Notes: generated from the sequence alone by a model not told the origin. Positions 24,617 through 35,075 are shown, counted from the stretch's first letter. The stretch: DNA of 64,000 nucleotides from Rhexocercosporidium sp. MPI-PUGE-AT-0058 (GCA_020746875.1 JAGTJL010000028.1:248001-312000); one strand, 5' to 3'. A program made the numbers and translations.

Positions 24617-26074
24617 CTACTGGTGTTGCGGTTGTGCTAATCCGGGACTTGAGAGCGGTGAAGCGTAGGCGCCTGGAATGGGCACGGCATCGTAGGTCTG
24701 TTCGCCGGGTGCGGCAGATACGTGCTCTATCCTTCTCTCGACAGGTGGAGAAGGTGCTCTCTCGAAGCAGTTTTGAGCGACCTTGGGCATAGCGGATTGG
24801 GTCTTGATGGGAGGAAGTTGGAGGGCAAACGACTTAGTATTGAGAGCCGAGCTTGATTTGGCTTTGACGAACTGGGCGCCAGCGAATCCTTCTTTGGCGT
24901 CTGGGCCGTTGTTGTAGGCGGAAGGAGGGAAGTGTGGGGACTTGGCGTGTGTGGAGTAGGATGGAGACATGGGATCGAAGCCGTGTTTGTTCGGTGCGGA
25001 TTGAGAGCCGAGTTGGGCGAGGTAGAGGTCAGAACGGGCGCGGTCTCGGACATCCATGGACTTGCGTAGGCGTTGCTTGGAGTAATATCTGTAGAACACT
25101 ATGCCGTACAGGATGACCGTGATGCATTCCAGGACAATTTCGATGAGGCAGCAAACCAAGGACCAATTCTGTGACGTTTGTTAGTTGGGTTCGGAGGGTG
25201 TTTGAGGGATAGCTTACCTGCATTTTGCAAACCAGTACATAATCTACATCTTCTTGGAACAGGTCCCTTCTGTCATTATGAACGCATGACCAGCCCCACA
25301 TGTCCTTGCCGTGGCCAGAGTTCTTAGGCTGTTGAAGAGTAACAGCCGCAATAGTCCACATGACGATACTAAAAATGAAGAATCCCACCGCGAAGAGCGT
25401 AGAATAGACAGCAACCTTCTCTGCCTTCCAATGACCCCCTCTCCAGTAATTCCAGAAAATTAACAAACAAAATGCCAATGAGATACAGGTAATTACCAAG
25501 ACAGTGATTTGTGGCCATGTCTTCTGCCCTTGAGCCCAAGGCGGGAAGTTGTTTCGTGGCGCTAATGTTTCGTTGTGTTGAGGATCGTGAAGGTCATTGA
25601 AAGCATAGCAAGAACGATAAGGCTGCAGCTGAAATTTACACCTCGCAGAACAAACTTCGCTACCCGGACTCTGGTTTTGATTTTCTGTGATATTGTTAGC
25701 TACTTCTATAAAGTGTGGCCAGTGTCTGCACTTGCCAAATCTTTGGCTTGTTCCTTCTCAGTCCCCTGTTCATACTTCTCCAATAGTTGTTCTTCCCGGA
25801 ACGTCGGGCTTAGTGGGTTGTCTATTTTCCGCTCGGGTGTACCTGGTGCTTTTATGGTACTCTTTAATGGAGCGGCGAAGCCAATATCTGACGGCTGTGC
25901 TTGCGCCATATAGGATTGTGTCTTCTGAGAAGGAGGGTCCGCGAAAGGAGATCGGTGGTCCTTGTTGGCCTCATTGGGAGAGCATACAGAGGTTGCCTCT
26001 GCGAACCTAGGAGTGTGGGGAACTTTGATTGGAGTTTCTGAGGACGAGGTCGAGTCTTTTCGTTCTCTAGTCAA
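24617..26074 (-). CDS. Multi-pass membrane protein, fungal-specific type (three exons, one frameshift)
   Basis: Exons read on the minus strand: 26074..25736, 25684..25218 and 25168..24617. The introns are 25685-25735 (GC-AG, donor GCAAGT) and 25169-25217 (GTAAGC...CACAG). The cytosolic N-terminus is Ser/Pro-rich. Membrane segments follow: FSCSLIVLAMLSMTFTIL, ITVLVITCISLAFCLLIF, VAVYSTLFAVGFFIFSIVMW and WSLVCCLIEIVLECITVILY. The motif FPPWAQGQKTWPQ lies between TM1 and TM2. The C-terminal tail of about 140 residues is hydrophilic. The four-TM layout resembles MARVEL-like or related fungal integral membrane proteins; the function is unknown. In exon 2 the frame reaches TAG at 25564-25562, and one extra base just before it restores frame to the next block (PRNNFPPW). 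The 5' end is open; the first in-frame ATG is at 25909, but coding-like sequence extends beyond 26074. About 450 residues in total. Confidence 0.75.
25685..25735 (-). other. GC-AG intron in the membrane-protein gene
   Basis: 51 nt with a GCAAGT donor, GCTAAC branch-like sequence and CACAG acceptor. Removing it keeps the frame (113 codons before, Lys-Ile-Lys after). Confidence 0.72.
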
Positions 26075-27230
26075 AGGCGTGGGGCGTTTCTTTTCGTTGT
26101 TTGCTACATAACTTATCAGCTTACTCTATAGTCCACTTCATGCCTAACGACCCACTGGACATTGTGCTATGGGGAAGACAGATACGATGGAAGGAAGGAC
26201 AGGATTGCAAGTCCACTGGTAGGTTCAAGGACGACGATGAGATATTGCTCATCCCCACAATGAGACTGCGGTCAGCAATAATTTGGTCCATTAGAGGTCG
26301 ATGGTCATATGCCAATCAACACTGACCCTAGATGAGAGGAATAGTACAAACTCCGCAAAGCTTGAACGGGTATAGTGGATGACTGCAAGCTCAGATATCT
26401 TGGAGATATTGAGATCTTGGTACTCACTAACTCCCTCGACGGAGAACATTTCTAGGTAGAGAGAGATATGAAGCCCTCCATATTGGAATGAGGATGGTAA
26501 CAGGTGTTTTGATGCTCCCATTATCCCCCAAAACCCCATTGGGAAAGGCTACAAGATCTGGGTCATGGTAAAACGAGGCTACTCCTTAAGCTTGGTATTT
26601 TATCGGAAAGGGAGGGTCAAGGACAAAAAGGAAAGAGGTCCTTACGCCCTTAGATGAAGCCTTGTGCTTGGCGAGGGTTGGTTTGACGATGTCCTCGCGA
26701 ATTGTTTCCTTACAGTTGGCAAGACTCAAATGAAGGTTTAATAATGAATTTTTGATAAGAAGGTTAGGTTAGCCTTTACAATTTTCGAGTGTTTTTTCCA
26801 ATATTTCTGGGGTTTTATTTATTTTTTATTTTATTTTTCTGGTTACAGAATCGAGGGTTCCGAAGACACCAACACTAAGAGCATCCTCACCACTTGGCTA
26901 CTACAACTCAACTTCACTTCACAAATCCAAAGACTTCTCCAACGACGAACAGCTTGCTTCCTAAGTCCAGACCAGCAACGATGTTAAAAGCGCTCGTTAG
27001 CTGCGGTATAAGCTTTATCAGCCTCTATATCGTCAAGCTACTTCTCATCAAGTTGACAGAGACAAGTATAGTCATTCCTCACCTTCAAAGACCATCTGCT
27101 CTTGCGCACTGTTGTAGCTTTGACTACTTTTAGCTAGCTCCCGCAGTCACGTGCTTATTAATCATATTAATCGATTAATCTAGATTAGATTAGAGTAGAG
27201 TAGATTAGATTTAGAGTAATGGAAAAAATC
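26075..27230. other. Intergenic region
   Basis: Holds the 5' flank of the minus-strand membrane-protein gene. Short ORFs on both strands (for example 26291-26539 minus and 26894-27133 plus) have no recognisable domain and no splice support. From about 27140 the sequence becomes AT-rich, with ATTAGATT repeats. Confidence 0.5.
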
Positions 27231-27276
27231 ATTAGATTAGATTAGAGTAATGGCCATTACTCTAATCTAATCTAAT
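27231..27276. repeat. Perfect 46-bp palindrome made of ATTAGATT units
   Basis: 23-base arms, 27231-27253 and 27254-27276, are exact reverse complements with no spacer (centre TGG/CCA). A related half-site lies just upstream (27181-27220). It could extrude as a cruciform or be the fold-back remnant of a small element. Confidence 0.9.
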
Positions 27277-27353
27277 CAGTTCTCACACTGATTCTGCTTT
27301 TGATTCCTAGAATCAAGGATAGGGTATTATGATAAGACAAGTAAATAGGTATT

Positions 27354-27386
27354 GACGTCTATCCCTGCGTGGCGGAAAACCCTACG
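27354..27386 (+). repeat. Left member of a 33-bp inverted repeat pair
   Basis: Reverse complement of 33779-33811 at 29 of 33 positions; the shared core is GCGGAAAACCCTACG. The four differences are transitions. Similarity stops abruptly inside. Confidence 0.8.
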
Positions 27387-27965
27387 CGCCGGAACGACTT
27401 TATAGTTTAGGGGTCTTAAATCTCTACTATATAAATATATAAAGCTATAATTAGTTTATTATTATTCTTTAGCTATTTTTCTATAAATCTTCGGTTTACA
27501 ATAAGAAAAGACTATAGTTGTAGTTATATTACGCTTGTCTCGTCGACGGCGTTAAAAGCCCCTTCTGCTATTTCCCCCTACTTTATTATAGCTATTAGAC
27601 TGTCTCTAAATTTCGGGACTATAGCACGAAGCTCTTATTAAGAAAGAATATAACTCTAAGCTATACAATACGCCAAGCATCTTAATAAGCAAAGGAGTTA
27701 CTTTACAGTTACGCCAATTTAAATCGTATTATACTGCATACTATAACAAACTCACGTGAACTGTGGCGTTCTTCCAAAAGGTTCTACCAACAGCCACGTG
27801 GCCGTTTTTGTATGGAACTGCCACTCAGTCGTTCTCAATCTGCATCTTCATTCTTGACTTGCAACACCAGTTGTCAGTTTCATCTCCAAATCTCAAGTGC
27901 CGGGAAAAAAAGAAGTATCCCAATTACCAATTGATACAGCCATTTTCCACGTCCACTGGCCTCTG
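27387..27965. other. AT-rich arm, then HET gene 5' flank
   Basis: 27420-27745 is AT-rich repeat sequence with no gene. From about 27750 composition becomes balanced, and CACGTG/CACGTC motifs cluster (27751, 27796, 27950) upstream of the ATG at 27966. These may be promoter elements; this is inference only. Confidence 0.4.
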
Positions 27966-30192
27966 ATGGAGGTCATCATCTCCAGCACGTGGTGCGATCG
28001 GTGTCGGTGGGCGGCCCAGCTACATACCTGCCAACCGGAGAGAGAGCATAGCAGCTTTCAAGCTATGATGCGATCAGCAATATCGGGCTGTCAATTGTGC
28101 GCTGCAGTCTTTTGTGGCATCAACGAGCAGCTGCAACAGCAACAGCAACAGAAGGAACCTGAGCAGTCGGGATTAAACAATCACAACAAGAACGAGCCGG
28201 ACAATTTTCAGATATATTGCAAAGCAGTCCGAAGGAAAAGGATTGCAGAGGATGTTATAGATAATGATAGGCAGGGCTCCGGCTGGCCAGAAACAGGAGA
28301 GACGTCTTCAGAAGGGGAATCCAAGGAGTCTTTGGAAGAGGAATTCGAGGATGACTTGAGTGATTCCAACGGATCCTACTTGCACCTCGTTTTCAGTAGC
28401 GAGCGGTTCGGTGAAATGGATCAATTTCTTCCTAAGCAATCTGTTATAGGTAAGCAATATTGGTTCACAGGAACACCTCCACTCACAAGCTTGAACAGAC
28501 AATAGTATCGAGATAAAATTCGGTCCAAAGCATGGGCTAAAGATTCCCAGGAGCTGCAGATCTCCTGCCTGTTTTGACATGATCTCGCAATGGCGGCGGA
28601 ATTGCCGGGACAATCATAAGATATGTAGCTCAGACTCGGAAGACCCAGAGAGAATGCCCACACGAGTACTAGATATTGGTGATCAGGTAACCCCACCTCG
28701 ATTGCTAGTCACAAAGGACGAGCAAGAACCGTATGCTACTCTAAGCTACTGCTGGGGAGATCCTGCAGAATTCAAGCAACCCATCACGACAATGAGTAAT
28801 CTTAAGCACAGGGAAGAAGTTCTCTATCTCACAACCTTGCCGCCAGTCTTTCAAGATGCTATCACGATCACAAGAAAGTTGGGCTTCAGATACCTTTGGA
28901 TCGATTCCCTATGTATCATACAAGATTCAACGGACGATTGGAACGCGGAGGCATCCGAGATGCAGCAATGTTATAAGAGGTCTAGCGCGAATATCATCGC
29001 AGCTGCGGCCAAGAACCCTACTTACGGTATATTCGACTCTGCAGACTGTGAAAGGGAGGAGATTATATATCGAGTGGGGGTGGGACGCGGATTTTATCGG
29101 GAGTGTCATACCAATGAGAAATATCGGAACTTTGTTCGGAAACGAGCATGGGCTTTTCAGGAGGAGCTCCTTTCGCCCTGGAGTGTTATTTACACAGACG
29201 CCAACATCCGATGGCTTTGCAGTCAGGATTTTTTATCAGAAGCGTGTCTCCCTCGTGGGCATTGCGGTGGTAACAATCATAGGGAAGCAAAGAAACAGCT
29301 TTTCGCGCTCCCAGAGTATACCCGTAATAAGGGAGATGGAGATGAAGTTCATGATCTATTCTTTACTTGGTGGTACCAAGTATTGAACAATTATATGGAA
29401 AGAGAGTTGTCTGTAATAACAGACCGACTGCCTGCGATAGCAGGACTGGCCAAGGAGTTTGGAACCCGAATCAAGACACCTACTGATTCCTTAAACGAAA
29501 GGCAATATTATTGGGGTCTCTGGAAGAAGGACTTTGTTCGAGGCCTTTGTTGGAACGGACATGGAGCCCGGATTCAACAGTATAAGCATGGATGTAGCGA
29601 AGGTAACCCACCTGAATACCTCGGACCAAGCTGGTCATGGGCAACACTCGATCCAGGAAAAATTGGAGGTCGGTTCTTATATGATCATCTTCTTGAATTT
29701 TTTGAATTTGATCTCATGGCCGATGACGACAGAGCTCTGAAGAATTTTGAGATTCATGTTGAGGGTGGTGAGGGGGGTGATGAATATGGAGTCTATAAAC
29801 TTGAAAAAGCGGTTTTAGTCTTGGAAGGAGTATGCAGGGATTTTCACACCTACTGCGAACCGAGATACATCGATTCTTCTTTAGAGGAATACCGGGAATT
29901 GTGCAAACAGCTATATTGCACCCTTGACGAGCAGTCCGGACGCAAAGAAGGATACCCCGAACTCCCTCATCCTCCTGGAACGATATACCTACATTTGGCC
30001 AGGTGGAGATTCAGACGTCCCGAGGAGATGCACCCTGATGCGGTTGAAGAAATATCCGCCTTGCTACTCGAACCAACGGGGAAGAAGAATAGAGGTCATA
30101 TCGAGTATCGAAGGGTAGGCCTCGTTGTATTCCCCCCCGACGACGAGTTGGCGGAAGAAGGCTGGACAAGACAAAAGGTGACGATTATATAA
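27966..30192 (+). CDS. HET-domain (heterokaryon incompatibility) protein, intact, two exons
   Basis: Exons 27966-28449 and 28499-30192 are separated by a 49-nt intron (GTAAGC...GAACAG) in phase 1. The joined frame encodes 725 residues. The N-terminus has a Cys-pair region (CDRC, then SAISGCQLC) often seen before HET domains, then a Gln run and an acidic stretch. The HET domain holds its usual blocks: PYATLSYCWGD (about 239-249), LWIDSLCIIQDS (294-305) with WNAEASEMQQCY, and RAWAFQEELLSPW (377-389). The C-terminal half is typical of long HET proteins (GPSWSWATLD). These proteins act in nonself recognition and can trigger cell death on fusion of unlike strains. I chose the start at 27966 because it is the first ATG in frame; upstream codons use GTG. 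No stop or frameshift was seen despite the RIP-degraded surroundings on both sides. Confidence 0.93.
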
Positions 30193-31574
30193 AGAAGAGC
30201 TTTTCATATTCGTTCGACTTCTCGATGCATCAGTTGATCTTCTCAGAATTTCTCAAGATACAGTACATATGGAGATAATTTGGAAGCTAGAGCTTGTCCT
30301 TTGAGCAGACTTCTCGTCTCGCATGGGGTTTCTCTTCAAATTACCCATACACAATTGCTTCTCGCCTATCCAAATTGCTCGATATCCTTTCGTACTTCTC
30401 AGGTGGTGCCGTGTTTATTTAGTACTCAGGATTAGGTTACAAATTGATAGCGGTTGGTTGCGGTCGGACTTTAGAGGGAAAACGTTCGGGATCTAGAGCG
30501 TCGAGTACTGCTGCACGAGTCAGAGTGTTGGAAATCAAGTGTCCCTAGTATGATATTACGCGCTACGATAGCTACTGTCGGAGGGTAGAAATGGAGTTCA
30601 TTTTAGTGTGTCTACGAACCACGACTAAACGCTGCCAAAAGAACACTACGTACAAAACCAGCTTTATATACAGCCCACACGTCACGTGCCACATCCCCGT
30701 TACGTGCTACGTGACCAAACCTAGTCAGAACTGCCACACTATAAGGAGCTGGTAATGATTTCTTGTATAGTAGTAAGGCTTTGGAGCTCGGATAAGACTA
30801 CTTTATAAGTATTAGGGATAGTATAAGTTCGGTAGTAGAGCTATAGTACAGGTAGTCTATTATACTATACGAGGTCTTGTCCGCGACGGCCCTCCGCAAG
30901 CTCCGGGGTCACGGGACCTCGCTTCGCCACGGTCTTTAATTAAAAGCTTTTTATTAAAAATAAAGAATTCTAGCTTTAAATAACTTTTAGTTTTATTTAT
31001 TATATTTTATAAGATATTTTTATTAATATTTACTTATATTATTAATTTTCATTTTTAATCCGGCCTCTGCCGCTTCGCTAAAATCCTTATAATAAACGGC
31101 CCTACGCAAGCTCCGGGGTTTATTACGGATTTTGCCGAGACCTTAGGTGGTTATTAAAATTATTTATAAAAGTACTTATAAAACACTTATTAATTTATGA
31201 ATAAATTTACTTAATAACTTTTAACTTACTCTAATTTAAGAATTTACTTAGTTTACTTCTTAGTTTATATTTATAATAATTAACGCTCTTAATACTTTTA
31301 ATATTATATATGCCTTATATGCCTTAAGCCGTTAATTTTTATTTATATATATAACTTTATAATAAACTTTTTAGTTTTTATACTTTAATATATTACTATA
31401 ACGATAGAATAGCTTCGGCTAAGTCAGGGGTCCGGAACAGGTCCGATTCCCCTCCGACTCCTTATATATATGGCTCCTTCTTATATAATAGCTCTATAGT
31501 TTTTATATTTTAAGTATTAAGTCTATCTTCACTTTTAAAGCTCTTACGTCGTTATAATTACGCATATTAATTAC
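30193..31574. other. HET gene 3' flank passing into AT-rich repeat
   Basis: 30193-30880 is fairly balanced and holds CACGTG-like motifs (30676, 30712). From 30900 it is AT-rich. A GC-rich 22-mer occurs twice (30887-30908 and 31097-31118, one mismatch). Another short GC-rich patch lies at 31415-31468. No gene seen. Confidence 0.5.
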
Positions 31575-31809
31575 TTACTTTTATTACTTTTATTACTTTT
31601 ATTACTTTTATTACTTTTATTACTTTTATTACTTTTATTACTTTTATTACTTTTATTACTTTTATTACTTTTATTACTTTTATTACTTTTATTACTTTTA
31701 TTACTTTTATTACTTTTATTACTTTTATTACTTTTATTACTTTTATTACTTTTATTACTTTTATTACTTTTATTACTTTTATTACTTTTATTACTTTTAT
31801 TACTTTTAT
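31575..31809. repeat. 9-bp tandem repeat (TTACTTTTA), about 26 copies
   Basis: Essentially uninterrupted repetition of TTACTTTTA over about 235 bp. Confidence 0.95.
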
Positions 31810-32112
31810 TATACTTTTTAATAAAGTATATATTAACTTATTTATATTAATTTAAAAGAACTCTTTTTAATTCGCTAACGTTATTATTAAATTAATATTT
31901 ATATAAAATTTTATAGAATTTATTTATTATTAAAGATTATTAATACGTTAAGCGATTTTAAAAGCTATTTATAAAGTGAAAAACTTATTAATATTTTTAA
32001 ATTTATTATTTTATAATTACTTATAATTATAAAAACGTATTAAGAATCTTTTTATTTAAAGCCGTTTAATTTAATATTATATATATTAAAGTTCTTATTT
32101 ATATTATAAAAG
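31810..32112. other. AT-rich sequence without gene
   Basis: Degraded repeat sequence; nothing further supported. Confidence 0.4.
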
Positions 32113-32845
32113 TATTATAATAGGGTTAACGTTAAAAGTTTATTTTTCACGTAATTAAGCTACTTCTTATTATATTTAAGATAACTTTTAAGGTAATTAT
32201 TACGGTCCGTGTATTTACTTAATGTAAATACAATAGATTATATTAATCTTAATAATCGAAAAGTAAGTGTATTACATACGGTAATATAAATAATAACTAA
32301 TATAATTAAAATACTATTTTTAATTAAGCATAAAGCTTTTATTTAATAATAAACGTGTTAATCTTATATAAAACTTTTTTTTTTAAATTTCCTTAAATCT
32401 TAAGATTTAAAAGATTTCTTAAGATTTTGAGATTTATTACGTAATATATAATCGCGGAAATCTATAGTTATAATATTACTTTTAAGATTATATTATTAAT
32501 AAATATTTTAAATATAAATAAGTCCTAGGACTTTATTAACTCTTAGGAGTCGCGCTTTTAAGAACTATTTAATTCTTAGGATTACGATAACTTTTAAAAC
32601 ATTTCCTTTTAGGACTCGGTGGTCGCTTAAGAGCGTTTATAATAGTAATATCTTTTAAAAATAAAAACGATTTTTATTATAACTTTTCCTTTTAATTTAA
32701 ATTATATTCTTTTTTTCCCTTAATAAATTATATTCTTTAAATATATAATATCTTTAATATTTATTAAATAAGTATTTCTTACGTTTATCTTTTAACACTT
32801 GTTTTATTACTTTTTTATTATATATTAAATGTTTTCTCTTTTATA
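32113..32845 (+). repeat. LTR remnant interrupted by an insertion
   Basis: 32113-32197 matches the first part, and about 32645-32845 the second part, of the LTR at 56947-57229 read on its minus strand, with abundant C-to-T and G-to-A changes. About 450 bp (32198-32644) is inserted between them. The insertion begins with a small inverted-repeat structure (ATTACGG... near 32198 and ...CGGTAAT near 32277) that may be a short MITE. No internal retrotransposon region is attached, so this looks like a solo LTR. Confidence 0.65.
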
Positions 32846-32954
32846 ATATATTTAAAGTAAAACTATTAATAATATTATTAATAAATATTAATTAATTATA
32901 ATTGCTATTATAACTAAAATATAAAAACTTAATATTTAATTAATTAATATCTTT

Positions 32955-33265
32955 TTATATAACGTATTTTTATATAGCGTGTGTTTATAGCGCGTTTTTA
33001 TAAAGCGTGTATTTATATAGCGTGCGTTTATATAATATATTTAATATGTACTTATATAGCGTGGTTATATAGCGTGCATTTATATAATGTATTTAGTAAT
33101 TTAGTTATTTAATAGATATTTACATAGCGTGTTTTTATATATCGTAGCTTTATATTACGTATATTTATATAGCGAGGTTTTAATAGCGTGGCTTTATATA
33201 CCGTGGCTTTATATAATATAAGTTTATATAACGTTTATTTATATAGCGTTTATTTATATAATATA
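32955..33265. repeat. Degenerate minisatellite, unit about TTTATATAGCGTG
   Basis: More than 15 imperfect copies of a 12-14 base unit with the core TATATAGCGT or its variants. Unit length and sequence vary along the array. Confidence 0.85.
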
Positions 33266-33282
33266 TTTAATAATTTAGCTAT

Positions 33283-33380
33283 TTATTTACTTATTTACTT
33301 ATTTACTTATTTACTTATTTACTTATTTACTTATTTACTTATTTACTTATTTACTTATTGACTTATTTACTTATTTACTT
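33283..33380. repeat. 8-bp tandem repeat (TTATTTAC), about 12 copies
   Basis: Near-perfect repetition with one interruption (TTATTGAC near 33355). Confidence 0.93.
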
Positions 33381-33778
33381 AGCGTTTATTTATTATAATA
33401 ATTAAGTAATTACGTCGAAAGCATATCAATAGCACGTGGCGGCTACCCTCGGATACCCCCGGCCAGTAAACCGAGGATTTTGGTGTTCCTGCGGGTGGCT
33501 TGTGCGGGCGGGTGCGGCCAATGAGAGGCTTTCACGTGACCAGGATTTTTAAAAAGGGGATCCACAAATCGCGCAATATAATATAGAAAAGGAGACTCTT
33601 TATAAGTTAGGCATAAGGGCGATAATACGAACGTAATTTTCTATTAGGGAGGGTTCAGGGTATCCGGGAGTAGCTACGGAATACGGCTTAAAAGAAAAAA
33701 AGAAAAAAAAAGGATATATTGAGGTGTACACGGATTTTAAGATTCGTGCAGTCAAGGTACTTGCTATTTTTTCTAGCA
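33381..33778. other. Intergenic, including a GC-rich patch
   Basis: 33430-33540 is GC-rich with CACGTG at 33434, CCAAT near 33518 and TCACGTGA near 33532, like a promoter; but no plus-strand gene follows. The rest is AT-rich. Confidence 0.4.
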
Positions 33779-33811
33779 CGTAGGGTTTTCCGCTACGTAG
33801 GAATAGACGTT
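33779..33811 (-). repeat. Right member of the 33-bp inverted repeat pair
   Basis: Partner of 27354-27386. It overlaps the final codons of the JIP5-like gene's extended frame (TAA at 33812-33810). Confidence 0.8.
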
Positions 33812-35062
33812 ACTCCAAGCCTTTGAACCCAAGGATCCCATTCCCCTTATCCTTCGTCCCCTTCGCCTTCCTACGCTTCTTTCTCTACTTCCGGCCGCCT
33901 TCCTCTTCCGAGCTATCACCAGCATCGTCATCACTATCCTCACTCTCACTCCCCTTCAGCGCCCTCTTCTTCGCACCTCCATCTTCGCCTTCGTCCTCGT
34001 CGCTATCAGACTCCTCGTTCTCATCATCAAGACTCATCTTCTCCGACCAGACCTTGATAATCGAGCCACCGCCACTAACCAGCCGTCCCCCAATATCAAA
34101 CCCCAACCCAACCACCGACTCAATCTCATCATGTCGCAGCTCCGCCACGACTTTATTCGGCCCCAGCTTCACAATCCGAATCGTGCCATCCCCAACACCA
34201 ACCATGACGTTCTTCCCTCCATCCCCCACCCCCTCAGGCATCAGCACCAGCGCATCCAAGCTCTCGACCCCTCCGCGCCTCCCATCCACAATAATCCGCT
34301 CGTCCTGATCATCCCACACGCCGCGCTCCCACAAGGTCAACACCCCGCTCCCGCTCCCCACCAGCACCTTTTCGCCTTTGCTACGACCCGGCCGCGAGGG
34401 CAGTCCGCCCACATACACGGAGCTCAGCAGCTCCTCTTCCTGGTCTTCGCTCTTGACCAGCACGCCGCGGCGCAGGTCCGTGACAGCGAGCGTCGTGCCG
34501 CCCGTCGTGACCCATTGTTTGGAGAAGCCGCTCGTGCTGGCTTCGGTGGGGGGAGGGGCGTAAGAGACGAGATGTAGTCGTCGTGTGGGTGGTGTGTTTG
34601 GCTTGGTTTGGAAGATAGCGAAGAGGGGATGCGTAGGTCGTACAGATGCAGGGCGGCGGAGTCGGTTGCGAGGAGGAGGGTTTGCGGCGACAGGGCGTGG
34701 ATTAGAGTCGGGGGGTCGAATTGCGACGTCGCAGGGTCGTTCGGGAGGTATATCTTCGAGACGACCTGGCCGATGGCTGAGGAAGCGGCTTTGAGGAGGC
34801 CATCGGTACCTGCTGAGTACAGAACCGCGGACAATTATTGTTAGCGAAACGAGAGCCAATTGGGAGCTGGGAGAACGCACTTTCGCCATCCAAACTATAC
34901 GCCAGCGTCCTGCAGCTGCCCTTGTGTCTCTTGGTCCGCCATTCCGTCTCGATCGTACTGGTGCCCGTCGAAATGACACTGGTGTCTGCGTCGACGACGT
35001 CTGGATCCTCGACGGCGGGCAGGCGGAAAGGAGAGCGGGAGGGTGCAGAGATTCTCGAACAT
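33810..35062 (-). pseudogene. JIP5: JIP5-like WD40 protein gene, multiply damaged
   Basis: Strong resemblance to fungal JIP5, a WD-repeat protein linked to large ribosomal subunit biogenesis. Readable blocks: [11 protein letters not shown] at the start (35062), [16 protein letters not shown] sequence, [80 protein letters not shown] and an acidic/basic tail. One intron is plausible: donor GTGCGT at 34880; tandem CAGCAG acceptor ending at 34813 or 34810, both in frame. Damage: (1) after [11 protein letters not shown] about 25-30 residues of the first WD repeat are missing and the frame changes; (2) a run of six C at about 34548-34553 needs one more C to keep frame; (3) TAG at 33887-33885 stops the frame before 24 further codons that look like the normal basic C-terminus (GILGFKGLE). 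The stop of the neighbouring gene lies only 13 bp upstream of the ATG, leaving no room for a promoter. It is probably a pseudogene or a displaced second copy. Confidence 0.85.
34813..34880 (-). other. Probable intron with tandem CAGCAG acceptor in the JIP5-like gene
   Basis: Donor GTGCGT and a CGCTAAC branch-like site. Where the family alignment would place the acceptor (before GTTCTG at about 34829) there is CG, not AG. The nearest AGs lie 13-19 bases downstream and are tandem, both preserving frame. Confidence 0.5.
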
Positions 35063-35075
35063 GTTGGCGGTCAAT

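Noticed and set aside
26894..27133. 79-codon plus-strand ORF with a hydrophobic stretch
   Set aside because: Isolated, with no homology I recognise and no regulatory context; too weak to list as a gene.
31415..31468. Possible tRNA T-arm and B box (GGTCCGATTCC)
   Set aside because: No pairing acceptor stem or D-arm at the right distance; probably a GC-rich repeat fragment.
27354..33811. Starship-type giant cargo element around the HET gene
   Set aside because: The segment is only 6.5 kb and carries no tyrosine recombinase-like gene; recorded instead as an inverted-repeat pair.
34131..34577. 148-codon plus-strand ORF across the JIP5-like gene
   Set aside because: Antisense to clear WD40 blocks; high GC produces long shadow frames here.
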